Position numbers and translations under genes: made by a program. A stretch of DNA of 64,000 nt from Phyllobacterium sp. T1293 (GTDB taxonomy: Bacteria > Pseudomonadota > Alphaproteobacteria > Rhizobiales > Rhizobiaceae): positions 1,803,001-1,867,000 of the forward strand of contig NZ_CP088273.1 in the NCBI RefSeq assembly GCF_020731415.2, in the 5' to 3' direction. Positions 54,222 through 63,166 of this stretch are shown here, one piece after another. The first letter of the stretch is position 1. Every line of letters starts with the position of its first letter. The notes beneath the pieces are model-generated. The model worked only from the letters and a program-made list of their open reading frames with translations, had not been told where the DNA came from and did not search any database.

Positions 54222-56258
54222 ATGACAAGAATGTTCTCCAGAATCCTCATCGCCAATCGTGGTGAAATTGCCTGCCGGGTCATCCGTACCGCGCAGAAGA
54301 TGGGCGTTGGCACGGTTGCCGTCTATTCCGATGCCGATGCCAATGCGCTGCATGTGGCGATGGCTGACGAGGCTGTCCATATTGGCGGCTCGTCCGTATC
54401 GGAAAGCTATCTGCGCGCCGACCGTATCATTCAGGCAGCCATCGACACGGGTGCGGAGGCCATTCATCCGGGCTACGGATTCCTGTCGGAAAACCCGGGA
54501 TTTGTCGATGCGGTGGTCAAGGCCGGGCTCGTCTTTATTGGTCCGTCGGCGGATTCGATTCGGGCCATGGGCCTGAAGGATGCGGCCAAACGATTGATGG
54601 AAAAGGCCGGGGTGCCTGTTGTTCCCGGTTATCACGGCGAAGCGCAGGAACTGGTTGTTCTGGCCTCCAAGGCACGCGAGATCGGCTATCCCGTATTGAT
54701 CAAGGCCCGCGCCGGTGGCGGCGGCAAAGGCATGCGCAAGGTCGATAACCCCGAGGATTTTGCCGAAGCACTGGGCAGCGCGCGGCGCGAAGCCAAGAGC
54801 GCCTTTGGCGATGACCGCGTGCTTGTTGAAAAATACGTCTCCAAGCCGCGCCATATCGAGGTGCAGGTGTTTGGCGACAATCACGGCAATGCTGTGCATC
54901 TCTACGAACGTGATTGCTCGTTGCAACGCCGCCACCAGAAGGTGATCGAAGAAGCCCCTGCCCCTGATATTACCGCCGAAATGCGCGCGGCGATGACTGC
55001 GGCGGCGGTGAAAGCGGCCAAGGCCATCAATTATTCAGGCGCTGGAACCATTGAATTCATCGTTGATGCCAGCCAGGGCCTGCGGGCTGATGGCTTCTGG
55101 TTCATGGAAATGAACACGCGTTTGCAGGTGGAACACCCTGTAACGGAAATGATCACCGGGCTTGATCTGGTTGAATGGCAATTGCGGGTTGCGGCCGGCG
55201 AACCCTTGCCTCTGACGCAGAAGCAAATCCCGCTCAACGGCCATGCGGTGGAAGCGCGGCTTTATGCGGAAGACCCGGCCAAGGGCTTTTTGCCTGCCAT
55301 CGGCACCCTGCACCACCTGACTTTTCCAGCATCTGTTGCAGAAGGCACAGTGCGCATCGAAACCGGTGTGCGCCCTGACGATACGATCTCGCCCTATTAC
55401 GATCCGATGATTGCCAAGATTGTCGTACACGCGAAAGATCGTCCGGCAGCGCTGCGCGCCATGGAAGATGCACTGTTGCAGACGGAGATTGCGGGTACAG
55501 TCACCAATGCGGCATTTCTGGCGGCACTGGTGCGGCACGAAGGCTTCGCGGCCGGCGACGTGGATACCGGGCTTATCGACCGCGATCTTCATAGCCTCGT
55601 TGTTCCCGTGGCAATGCCGGCAGGCGCCAAAGAACTGGCTGTCCTGCATGCCAGCGGCCTTCTGACAAAGGTTGCATCCGATGACCCTTGGACGGCGCTG
55701 CGCGGTTATAGCCACCACGCGCCGTCCCACTATCCGGTGACACTGGGCGAACCCGGCGCATCTGATGCACCCGGGCAGACAACCCGCTATAACATTGCCG
55801 TTCTCGGCGATGATCGCTTTGAAGTTGCGACACCAGATACTGCCATTGAACTGCGCGTCCGGCGCAATGGCGAAAGCTGGCATATCACTGGCAAGGGCAT
55901 CAACCTGACAGCCAAGACAGCAGCGATACCGCAAGGTGTCGCCGTGATTGCGCGGGGTGTGGTGGCAACGTTCGCGCTCATCGATCCGCTCCAGCGGGCC
56001 GATGAAGCGGGCGGTGCGGGCGACCGATTGATCGCGCCAATGCCCGGTCTGGTAAAATCCGTCCGTGCAGCGGCGGGTGATCTGGTAAAGAAAGGCCAGA
56101 TACTTCTGGTTCTGGAAGCCATGAAGATGGAACATACCATCACCGCACCGCATGACGGCAAAATCGCTGAAATCGTCAAGGAAGGGGCGCAGGTGAAGGA
56201 AAAGACCGCGCTGGTTCGCTTTGAAGAACTCGAATCCGCCGAGTTGACCAATAAGTGA
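54222..56258 (+). CDS. liuD: Methylcrotonyl-CoA carboxylase alpha (biotin) subunit
   Basis: A 678-residue biotin-containing carboxylase. Biotin carboxylase: KILIANRGEIACRVI-like start (RILIANRGEIACRVI), ATP-grasp ARAGGGGKGMRKV, catalytic FMEMNTRLQVEHPVTE. The C-terminal biotinyl domain has VLEAMKMEHT with the biotinylated lysine. GAGGAGC precedes the start. The later genes of the pathway (hydratase, lyase) are not in this window. Confidence 0.95.
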   Translation: MTRMFSRILIANRGEIACRVIRTAQKMGVGTVAVYSDADANALHVAMADEAVHIGGSSVSESYLRADRIIQAAIDTGAEAIHPGYGFLSENPGFVDAVVKAGLVFIGPSADSIRAMGLKDAAKRLMEKAGVPVVPGYHGEAQELVVLASKAREIGYPVLIKARAGGGGKGMRKVDNPEDFAEALGSARREAKSAFGDDRVLVEKYVSKPRHIEVQVFGDNHGNAVHLYERDCSLQRRHQKVIEEAPAPDITAEMRAAMTAAAVKAAKAINYSGAGTIEFIVDASQGLRADGFWFMEMNTRLQVEHPVTEMITGLDLVEWQLRVAAGEPLPLTQKQIPLNGHAVEARLYAEDPAKGFLPAIGTLHHLTFPASVAEGTVRIETGVRPDDTISPYYDPMIAKIVVHAKDRPAALRAMEDALLQTEIAGTVTNAAFLAALVRHEGFAAGDVDTGLIDRDLHSLVVPVAMPAGAKELAVLHASGLLTKVASDDPWTALRGYSHHAPSHYPVTLGEPGASDAPGQTTRYNIAVLGDDRFEVATPDTAIELRVRRNGESWHITGKGINLTAKTAAIPQGVAVIARGVVATFALIDPLQRADEAGGAGDRLIAPMPGLVKSVRAAAGDLVKKGQILLVLEAMKMEHTITAPHDGKIAEIVKEGAQVKEKTALVRFEELESAELTNK

Positions 56259-56359
56259 AGCAGAAATGACAAATAGCCATGCTAGTCATATGTCGTGACC
56301 AGCACCGTTCGCGTGCCCAAGACGGAAGCGTTTCCCGTTTATTGTAGAGGAGATCGACC

Positions 56360-56887
56360 ATGGCTACCAAATCACTGCAGACGATCAAGCGAGCCCCCAC
56401 AGCAACGCCCAGCGATCTGGGCACCGAGGCAACACGCGATATCGCAGCGGCTGTCAATGCGCTGCTTGCCGATACATTCGCGCTCTATATCAAAACAAAG
56501 AACTTCCACTGGCACATGAGCGGACCGCATTTTCGCGATTATCACCTGATGCTGGACGAGCAGGCCGCGCAAATCTTCGATATGACCGACGTTCTGGCGG
56601 AACGGGTACGCAAGATCGGCGGCACGACGCTGCGCTCCATCGGGCAAATCTCCGCGCAACAACGCCTGCTCGATAATGACGCGAATTTCGTCACGCCGGA
56701 AGATATGCTGGCGGAACTGCGCGACGACACAAGAACCTTTATTGGCTATCTCCGGCAGGTGCATGAACTTTGCGATGAATATCACGATAGCGCCACCACG
56801 AGCATCATCGAGAATTACATCGATGAATCGGAACGCCGCCATTGGTTTCTGTTCGAAGCAACCCGGACCGGACCGGCGGGTGTCTGA
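56360..56887 (+). CDS. dps: DNA-protecting ferritin-like Dps protein
   Basis: A 175-residue Dps dodecamer subunit that stores iron and protects DNA. The ferroxidase residues lie in YIKTKNFHWHMSGPHFRDYH and LMLDEQAAQIFDMTD, including the inter-subunit His and Asp/Glu. The N-terminal 25 residues hold some lysines and arginines that may bind DNA. AGAGGAG precedes the start. Confidence 0.93.
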   Translation: MATKSLQTIKRAPTATPSDLGTEATRDIAAAVNALLADTFALYIKTKNFHWHMSGPHFRDYHLMLDEQAAQIFDMTDVLAERVRKIGGTTLRSIGQISAQQRLLDNDANFVTPEDMLAELRDDTRTFIGYLRQVHELCDEYHDSATTSIIENYIDESERRHWFLFEATRTGPAGV

Positions 56888-56958
56888 TTTTTCTGGGAGC
56901 TGATTATTGAATGGATGTTTGAACTCCAACGCCTCAAGCAGTTGGAGTTCAGGCCGTC

Positions 56959-57168
56959 TCAGTCATTGGCCTTGGTCATTTTTGCACGCTTGGCGCGGCT
57001 TTGCGTATCGGCAATAAGCCCCTCAACGGCGGAGATATTCAGGGCCAAAGTTGCTATTTTCCTCAATGTATTATTGTCAGGAAATGCATTGGTCTTTGCA
57101 GTCAAGACTATCAACTCTTTTTGAGCATCGCTCAACTTTGATAATAACTCTCCAAGCTCGTCCTGCAT
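56959..57168 (-). CDS. Small helical protein of unknown function
   Basis: 69 residues, mostly helical and charged (MQDELGELLSKLSDAQKELI ... ending RAKRAKMTKAND). GGGGAAG lies 2 bases before the ATG chosen. No family recognised; general character resembles the small protein at 30205 but they are not clearly homologous. Confidence 0.55.
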   Translation of the reverse strand: MQDELGELLSKLSDAQKELIVLTAKTNAFPDNNTLRKIATLALNISAVEGLIADTQSRAKRAKMTKAND

Positions 57169-57701
57169 AACTTCCCCGTAATTTTCAAGAATCAGAAAAT
57201 TCCACAAACCGTTTACTTAACTGATATTTCAGCCTTCGCAACCCCACAGAGTTGTGAAAGATTGCACATAAAACCATATAACCTCAAAACAATGATCACA
57301 TTTTTCATGATAAATTTTATCATAAAAAATTGTTATACTTAGAATATAAAGTTCACACCGTTTCAAAAATTGAATAGTACATTATGCGAAATCTTTATAC
57401 AAAAAGCGTCACTCATAGTTAAACTTTGAGTTATTTAAATTAATTCAAATATGAATCATATTTACTACGAACAATGAAAGTATCAATTCGTCCGTATAGC
57501 GCTTTTGGAAGCTCCCTCCTGACTTGGATTCGATAATTCCTGCATACCGACTTACCATTCGCCCGACATGCTCGCTCTCCTTCGCCACCGGCCAAACTAG
57601 CGGAGAGGTTGCAATCAGTACGACAATCTCGTCCTGATTGCGTCAATAATGTGGAGATGTCGAAGAAAGTGATGCGTAAAACGCATAGCTTCGCAGACCA
57701 A
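57169..57701. other. AT-rich gene-free region
   Basis: About 530 bp with no convincing gene. A perfect 17-bp palindrome ATGATAAA-T-TTTATCAT lies at 57307-57323, flanked by T and A runs, and a short stem CTCTCC/GGAGAG at 57575-57580/57602-57607. Base composition is clearly more AT-rich than the genes around it. Confidence 0.45.
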
Positions 57702-57908
57702 TCATCGGGTCCAAAAGCGTGTCAGAAATGCCATTATTTGCTTCGAACGGTAGCAGCGCAGGATGTCTGCCACGTTCTGCCGCGTCATCCCTGCATCTTG
57801 CAGCAGATGTTCGCCCGGTTTGCGCTGTAAGGTCTGCAATTGGCGAGCGTCCCGGTCTGCGGCTTTCCAGACTTTCCAAAGATTTGAAAATAAAGGGAAA
57901 ACGGACAT
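57702..57908 (-). CDS. DUF1127 family small protein
   Basis: A 68-residue protein: MSVFPLFSNLWKVWKAADRD, then LLQDAGMTRQNVADILRCYR matching the DUF1127 core (leucine-rich helix plus L-x-D-x-G-x-x-R). The start at 57908 has GGAAA 7 bases upstream. It is divergent from a LysR regulator. DUF1127 proteins in Brucella and Agrobacterium are regulated by LysR proteins and bind RNA or affect metabolism. Confidence 0.68.
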   Translation of the reverse strand: MSVFPLFSNLWKVWKAADRDARQLQTLQRKPGEHLLQDAGMTRQNVADILRCYRSKQIMAFLTRFWTR

Positions 57909-58018
57909 TGTGCATTTCCAGCATGACGAATAGGCACAATGCTTGATCCAATCGTTGACATATATCAAACGAATAGAAATTATGTCTGTCATTCGAAATT
58001 TTTATCGCGAGTGCAGCC

Positions 58019-58891
58019 ATGAACCCTCCTCTCGACAGTGATCTGCTCCGCACATTTCTGGCGGTGGCCACGACAGGCAATGTTACACGCGCGGCGGAGA
58101 AAATCGGCCGGACGCAATCGGCGGTGAGTATCCAGATCAAACGACTTGAGGAAGTGCTGGGCGAAAGTGTTTTCGAACGCGGTTCACGCGGTGTCACCCT
58201 GACACCTCAGGGTCAGTCGCTGCTCGTTAATGCCAACCGCATTGTCGGTCTGCTGGATGAGACCATGGCGTCAATCAGAGCCAAACCGCTTGGTGGACCG
58301 GTGCGGATCGGCCTTCCCGAAGAATATGGCTATACGGTACTGCCACGCGCGCTTGCCGCCTTTGCCAGCCAGCATCCGCAGGTGCAGGTGACGGTCAAAT
58401 GTGACTATTCGGCAAAACAGATGGCCGCCCTTGAGGCGGATGAGCTGGATCTGGCCGTGATTTTCAACTGGGAGCCGCCAACAATGGGCGAAGTGCTGTT
58501 TGTCGACCCAACTGTCTGGGTCACGTCGGAAGTGCATTGCGTGCATGAAATTACGCCTGTTCCCATTGCCGTTTATCAACGATCCGACTGGTGCCAGAAA
58601 TTCGCCATTGGGTCGCTGGACAGACACAAGATCAATTATCGCGTGGCCTATAGCTGCGATACGGGCGGCGGTTTGAAAATAGCCGCGGTTTCGGGCCTTG
58701 CGATTGCGCCGCTGGCACGCAGCAATATTCCGCCGGGCTGCCGCGAACTGACCGAGACGGAGGGCTTTCCGGTGATCGATTCATCGAATGTGGTGTTGCG
58801 GCGCAATCCACGGATGACAAATCCGGCGATCGAAGGCATGGCGAAAGTTATCCGCGATGCTTTCCAGCCCATGGGGACGGCGGCTCTTTAG
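58019..58891 (+). CDS. LysR-family transcriptional regulator
   Basis: A 290-residue LysR protein: winged helix-turn-helix DLLRTFLAVATTGNVTRAAEKIG and RTQSAVSIQIKRLEE, then a periplasmic-binding-type effector domain (about residues 95-285). It is divergent from the DUF1127 gene across 110 bp, the usual place for LysR control. The effector is unknown. Confidence 0.9.
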   Translation: MNPPLDSDLLRTFLAVATTGNVTRAAEKIGRTQSAVSIQIKRLEEVLGESVFERGSRGVTLTPQGQSLLVNANRIVGLLDETMASIRAKPLGGPVRIGLPEEYGYTVLPRALAAFASQHPQVQVTVKCDYSAKQMAALEADELDLAVIFNWEPPTMGEVLFVDPTVWVTSEVHCVHEITPVPIAVYQRSDWCQKFAIGSLDRHKINYRVAYSCDTGGGLKIAAVSGLAIAPLARSNIPPGCRELTETEGFPVIDSSNVVLRRNPRMTNPAIEGMAKVIRDAFQPMGTAAL

Positions 58892-58908
58892 CGCCGTCAC
58901 AATAATGG

Positions 58909-59175
58909 TTAGTGCGAGGTCATCCATTCGCGGGCTTCGCGCATTGCCGTAGCCAGATCCACCTTGGTCATGGTCTTGACCAGTTCGGCCCGTAATTCCG
59001 CAGCGCGTTCGCTGCCCTTGATTGCAGCAATGTTGAACCATTTATGCGCAGCAACGTGATCAACTTCGCAGTCGCGGCCGGTGGCGTACATGATGCCCAT
59101 CTCAAAGAGAATGTCCGTTTCCGCTGTTCCGCCGACGTGTCCGGCATCGATATTCTGAAGATCAAAGCGTGCCAT
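58909..59175 (-). CDS. Sel1-repeat-like small protein
   Basis: 88 residues: MARFDLQNIDAGHVGG, then one Sel1-type helical repeat (EMGIMYATGRDCEVDHVAAH, KWFNIAAIKGSERAA) and a helical end. Closely similar short proteins are conserved in Rhizobiales. I start it at 59175 (AGGGACAC upstream); the longer frame adds 34 basic residues unlike the family. Role probably protein-protein binding. Confidence 0.8.
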   Translation of the reverse strand: MARFDLQNIDAGHVGGTAETDILFEMGIMYATGRDCEVDHVAAHKWFNIAAIKGSERAAELRAELVKTMTKVDLATAMREAREWMTSH

Positions 59176-59647
59176 TTTACCGTGTCCCTGTTTAAACCGA
59201 TAAGCCCTGTTAGACTTCTGAGAACCGCCTGATTTGTTTGTTTTGGCGTGCTCTTTCGATGCTTTTGAGAATGCCACACAGCTCTCAAATTGCTGTTAAA
59301 AGGCATGATTAACTGGACCCAAACAAAACTAAAACAACTCGTAAACTTCGGAATTCATTAAATATATTGCCCCAGCAATTGCGGGCATTTGGGTCAAATT
59401 TGCCTAAAATGCATTTCTTCGATTTCAAGCCTTTGCTAACCAAAGAACAGCTTCTTTTTGTCTGATATGGTCACGATCCGGCCGAGGTATCAGCGATTTC
59501 CGCAAATTGCAGACACGCAAAAAACCCTCCATCTGCCCGTGTTTGAGGCTTTCTTTCGCCTATTTTTTGAATTACGTTTACGTAAGGGACATGCAAATGG
59601 ACGAGGAGAGACCCCATTTGCCGCACAACCCTTATCGGGAGGAAAAT
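59176..59647. other. Intergenic region between divergent genes
   Basis: About 470 bp should hold the promoters of the Sel1-like and DUF2147 genes. AT-rich stretches occur near 59320-59380. I saw no strong hairpin or operator. Confidence 0.4.
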
Positions 59648-59995
59648 ATGAATCGCAAATTTTTGTTGGCATGCGCTGGCGTCGTACTCATGGCAGGACC
59701 AGCCCTTGCCGAGGAACCAATTGTCGGCACGTGGAAACGGCCAACGGGCACGCTTATTCAATATGCATCCTGTGGTGCAGACAAATATTGCGGCACGGTC
59801 CTGACGGGCGAATATAAAGGCAAGTCAATCGGCGAGATGTCCGGCAAGGGCGGGTCCTATAAGGGACAGGTCAACAAGCTGGACGAGGGCAAGACATATA
59901 ATGGCAAGGCCAGCGTCAGCGGCAATACCCTGTCATTGTCAGGTTGCGTGCTCGGCGGACTGATCTGCAAGAGCGAAAGCCTTACACGTCAATAA
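59648..59995 (+). CDS. DUF2147 periplasmic protein
   Basis: 115 residues with a signal peptide (MNRKFLLACAGVVLMAGPALA) and a DUF2147 domain: EPIVGTWKRPTGTLIQYASC, CGTVLTGEYKGKS and a C-terminal SLSGCVLGGLICKSE. GGAGG lies just before the ATG. Function unknown. Confidence 0.85.
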   Translation: MNRKFLLACAGVVLMAGPALAEEPIVGTWKRPTGTLIQYASCGADKYCGTVLTGEYKGKSIGEMSGKGGSYKGQVNKLDEGKTYNGKASVSGNTLSLSGCVLGGLICKSESLTRQ

Positions 59996-60008
59996 TCTTC
60001 AGACTGCA

Positions 60009-60047
60009 TGAAACCCGCGAGGCGATTCTGGTCTCGCGGGTTTTGCA
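60009..60047. terminator. Terminator-like hairpin
   Basis: AAACCCGCGAG pairs with CTCGCGGGTTT around a loop of about 12 bases and is followed by T on the plus strand; flanking A residues allow minus-strand use too. It lies between the facing stops of DUF2147 and the beta-lactamase. Confidence 0.8.
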
Positions 60048-60055
60048 TATCCTGA

Positions 60056-60946
60056 TCAGATATGTTCGGCGATAAGGCTTGCCACTTTCTGATGGATGGC
60101 ATTGCGGCTGTCTGCCGTTCCCTTCGGATCATAGAGATAGACGGTCAGTACGATCGGCTTGCGATCCGGCGGCCAGATCACTGCCACATCATTGGCCATG
60201 CCGCTATCGCTTGTCCCAGTCTTGTCGCCCACCTTCCAGTCCTTTGGCAGCCCTGCCCGCAAACGTTTGTCACCAACCTTGTTGCCGATCAGCCAATCGG
60301 CGAGCTGTTTGCGCGACTGTTCCGACAGAGCGGTGCCCAGCACAGTCTTTTCCAGATTTTCGCGCATGGCAGCCGGAGTGGTCGTATCGCGCGGATCGCC
60401 CGGTGTGGCTTCGTTGAGTTCGGTCTCGCGCCGGTCCAGTCTGGTGATCGTGTCACCGAGGGACCGTGCATATTCGGTCAGCCCCTTTGATCCACCCAGC
60501 GCATCCAGCATCAGGTTGCCAGCGGAATTATCGCTGTAGGTGATCGCCGCCTCACAAATGGCTGCAAGCGACATCCCCTCACCCACGTGCTTTTCAGTGA
60601 CCGGCGAATAGTCAACGAGATCGGACTTTTTATAGGTGACTATCCGGTCAAGCTGTTCCTTCTTCTGGTCAACGCGCGCGAGAATGGCCGCTGCCGCAAA
60701 AAACTTGAACGTGCTGCACATGGCAAACAGTTCTTTTTCACGATAGTCGATACGCTTACCGCTGCCGGTATCGTGCGCCGAAACCCCAAGGCGCGCACCG
60801 GTTGCTTTCTCCAGTTCTTTGAACGCGGCTTCGAGAGATGGGCCAGTTGCCGTGGCTGCCCCCGCTGATCTCAACGACAGTGACAGCGCCGGAACAACCA
60901 GCATGGACCCAACAAGCGCAGCGCGGCGCGTAATATGACCTGACAT
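60056..60946 (-). CDS. Class A beta-lactamase
   Basis: A 296-residue serine beta-lactamase. The twin-arginine-like signal ITRRAALVGSMLVVPALSL is followed by the catalytic Ser78 in MCSTFK (S-x-x-K), YSDNS (SDN loop), the general-base Glu in ELNEATPGDPRDT and KTGTS. All active-site motifs are intact. The Cys before the serine is shared with several carbapenemase groups, but the partner Cys at the usual 238 position is Ser here. It is chromosomal, next to no mobile element. Confidence 0.95.
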   Translation of the reverse strand: MSGHITRRAALVGSMLVVPALSLSLRSAGAATATGPSLEAAFKELEKATGARLGVSAHDTGSGKRIDYREKELFAMCSTFKFFAAAAILARVDQKKEQLDRIVTYKKSDLVDYSPVTEKHVGEGMSLAAICEAAITYSDNSAGNLMLDALGGSKGLTEYARSLGDTITRLDRRETELNEATPGDPRDTTTPAAMRENLEKTVLGTALSEQSRKQLADWLIGNKVGDKRLRAGLPKDWKVGDKTGTSDSGMANDVAVIWPPDRKPIVLTVYLYDPKGTADSRNAIHQKVASLIAEHI

Positions 60947-61157
60947 CCCTCATCTCCATCTCCGACATAATGAATCGCAAGGCATTGCCTGCTGCGCGGA
61001 AACTGATGTCCGATGTGGCGCTTTCCAAGGAAAATTTGTGACGCAAAATGGAAATACGTGGAATGTTGACGTTCATAAAATGACAGTGTATTAAACCAAT
61101 AGGTTATTTAACCTTATTGTTACGTACTATGCGTTCTGAAGGTGGAGGAAGAGAAAC

Positions 61158-61634
61158 ATGGTCGCAGCGCTGGCAGCCCGGGACAAGGACCGCGAACTGA
61201 CAATCGTGCGGGTTGTCGATGCGCCCGTAGAGCTTGTATTCAAGGTGTGGTCGCAGCCGGAACATATCGTTCGGTGGTGGGGGCCGAAGAATTTCACCTG
61301 CCCCAGTTGCGAGATGGATTTCCGGGAGGGCGGCGCTTACCGCTCATCCATTCGCTCGCCCGATGGAGAAGACGCCTGGATGGTCGGTCATTACAATGAG
61401 ATTGTCGAGCCGGAGCGGATCGTTTTCACTTTCGCCTGGGAGGACGCCGATGGCATGCGCGGGCCGCAAACACTGGTGAGCGTCACCTTGAGCGCTGAAG
61501 GCGAGCAGACCAGGCTCGTTTTCCATCAGGCACCATTCGATTCAGTTGAAGACCGTGACTCCCATCAAAATGGCTGGACCGAATGCATGGAGCGTCTGGA
61601 AGCCTATGTCGAGCCACTGGGCCACGCCCACTGA
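61158..61634 (+). CDS. SRPBCC/AHSA1-type protein
   Basis: A 158-residue START-like fold (RVVDAPVELVFKVWSQPEHI, RWWGPKNFTCPSCEMDFREG, QNGWTECMERLEAYVEP). Such proteins bind hydrophobic ligands. An imperfect palindrome (61097-61119, CAATAGGTTATTTAACC) lies ahead of the start and may be a regulator site. GGAGGAAGAG is a strong ribosome site. Confidence 0.88.
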   Translation: MVAALAARDKDRELTIVRVVDAPVELVFKVWSQPEHIVRWWGPKNFTCPSCEMDFREGGAYRSSIRSPDGEDAWMVGHYNEIVEPERIVFTFAWEDADGMRGPQTLVSVTLSAEGEQTRLVFHQAPFDSVEDRDSHQNGWTECMERLEAYVEPLGHAH

Positions 61635-61706
61635 TGCGGCTATCACAGGCCGAAGCTTTATCTACTGATAATCGCTGTCATTGATCGCCAAGAGAAGAGA
61701 GATCCG

Positions 61707-62111
61707 ATGAAAAAGACCTATCATGGCAGTTGCCATTGCAAGACGGTGCGTTTCGAATGTGATGTTGATCTGGATGCCGGTACGAGCAAGTGTAATTGCT
61801 CTTTATGTGCCAAGACACGCTATTGGAAAGCCTTTATTGGCGGCGATGACCTGCGAATGATCGCGGGCGCCGACAATCTGACCGAATACCAGTTCGGTGG
61901 CAAAAACATCACGCATTTCTTCTGCAAGACCTGCGGTGTGAAGCCTTTTGGCCGGGGAGACCTGGAGATAATGGGCGGCGTGTTCTACGGCCTCAATCTT
62001 TCGGTTCTTGATGATCTCTCACCGGACGAACTGGCAGCGGCCCCTTTGCAATATCAGGACGGGTTGCATGACAACTGGGGAGAGGTCCCGACGGAAATCC
62101 GGCATTTGTAG
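61707..62111 (+). CDS. GFA-family (glutathione-dependent formaldehyde-activating-like) protein
   Basis: A 134-residue Zn-binding beta-fold of the GFA/CENP-V family. Cysteines: SCHCKTVRF (C9, C11), CNCSLCAKTRYW, and HFFCKTCGVKPF. Activity on S-hydroxymethylglutathione is known for one family member only; the substrate here is unknown. AGAGAAGAGAG precedes the start. Confidence 0.88.
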   Translation: MKKTYHGSCHCKTVRFECDVDLDAGTSKCNCSLCAKTRYWKAFIGGDDLRMIAGADNLTEYQFGGKNITHFFCKTCGVKPFGRGDLEIMGGVFYGLNLSVLDDLSPDELAAAPLQYQDGLHDNWGEVPTEIRHL

Positions 62112-62142
62112 GATTGGAGTCAGCTGCACTAGTTCGTGGTGC

Positions 62143-62257
62143 GTGGTTCGACAAGCTCACCATGAGGGAGAGTGAGGATGCAAGGGAGCTATATTCTGCA
62201 ACATTGGTGATCAGCGTTACAGCACCCCTCTCCCTCATGGTGAGCTTGTCGAACCAC
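62143..62257. repeat. Intergenic palindromic repeat
   Basis: Perfect 29-bp inverted arms (62143-62171 with 62229-62257) with the shared core TTCGACAAGCTCACCATGAG, between the GFA and GST genes. Same family as 53972-54135. Confidence 0.92.
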
Positions 62258-62293
62258 GAACCACGCCACCACCCACCAAACCCAAACCGCTTG

Positions 62294-62995
62294 TTAAAGC
62301 GCCCTTTGGCCAAACAGGATTTTCTGGGCTTCCTTATCCTTTGCCAGATTACGGCGTGCTTCCTTGCCAAGCTCCCGGCCACGCTGAACGGCGGGGCGCG
62401 CTCCCACTGTTTCAAACCAGCGCTTCAGATTGGGGAAATCGTTGAGGTCCTGCCCCTGATTTGCGTGGGAAATAACCCAGCCGAACGATGCCATATCAGC
62501 GATGGAATATTCATCGGCAAGATAGTCGCGGCCTTCCAGACGCCGGTTCATCACGCCATAAAGCCGGTTCACCTCATTGGTATAGCGATTGATGCCATAC
62601 TCGATTTTCTCCGGCGCATATTGGCGGAAATGGTGTGCCTGCCCCGCCATTGGCCCGAGACCGCCCACCTGCCAGAACAGCCATTCCTCAACAGCAACGC
62701 GCTTGCGTTCATCCTGCGAATAGAATTTGCCGAACTTGCGGCCAAGATATTGCAGGATCGCACCGGACTCGAAAACCGAAATGGGCTCACCACCGGGGCC
62801 TTCCGGATCGATAATCGCTGGCATGCGATTGTTCGGGGCGATTTTGAGGAATGAGGGTTCGAATTGTTCGCCCCGGCCAATATTGACGAGCTTGAGGTCA
62901 TAGGGAACACCAAGCTCTTCCAGCATGATGGAAATTTTCCAGCCATTCGGCGTCGGCCAATAATAAAGTTCAATCGGCTTCGTCTGGGTGGTCAT
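62294..62995 (-). CDS. Glutathione transferase, YfcG/YghU-like
   Basis: A 233-residue thioredoxin-fold N-terminal domain plus helical domain. YYWPTPNGWKISIMLEELGV and FLKIAPNNRMPAI are close to the Nu-class YfcG/YghU proteins, which act as disulfide reductases. I start it at 62995 (MTTQTKP) with GGAGA upstream. The cytosolic role is thiol redox. Confidence 0.9.
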   Translation of the reverse strand: MTTQTKPIELYYWPTPNGWKISIMLEELGVPYDLKLVNIGRGEQFEPSFLKIAPNNRMPAIIDPEGPGGEPISVFESGAILQYLGRKFGKFYSQDERKRVAVEEWLFWQVGGLGPMAGQAHHFRQYAPEKIEYGINRYTNEVNRLYGVMNRRLEGRDYLADEYSIADMASFGWVISHANQGQDLNDFPNLKRWFETVGARPAVQRGRELGKEARRNLAKDKEAQKILFGQRAL

Positions 62996-63166
62996 ATCGG
63001 TCTCCATGAGAATGAATCCATCTTGTCAAACATAGGTTCCTGACGACTGATCGCAATAGGCGGAACCCGATTTCCAACCGTCTTCGGCGCCATGCTGACA
63101 CTGAATTGAAATTTCAGGCTTTTTGCCATCTCCCAACTGACATCTGATTTGACTATATTAGGGAGT

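Noticed and set aside
55035..56153. Long minus-strand open frame (372 codons) opposite the carboxylase alpha gene
   Set aside because: Shadow frame with Cys/His/Arg-rich composition and no family.
57440..57646. 68-codon minus-strand frame
   Set aside because: No family, low-quality start, lies in the AT-rich desert.
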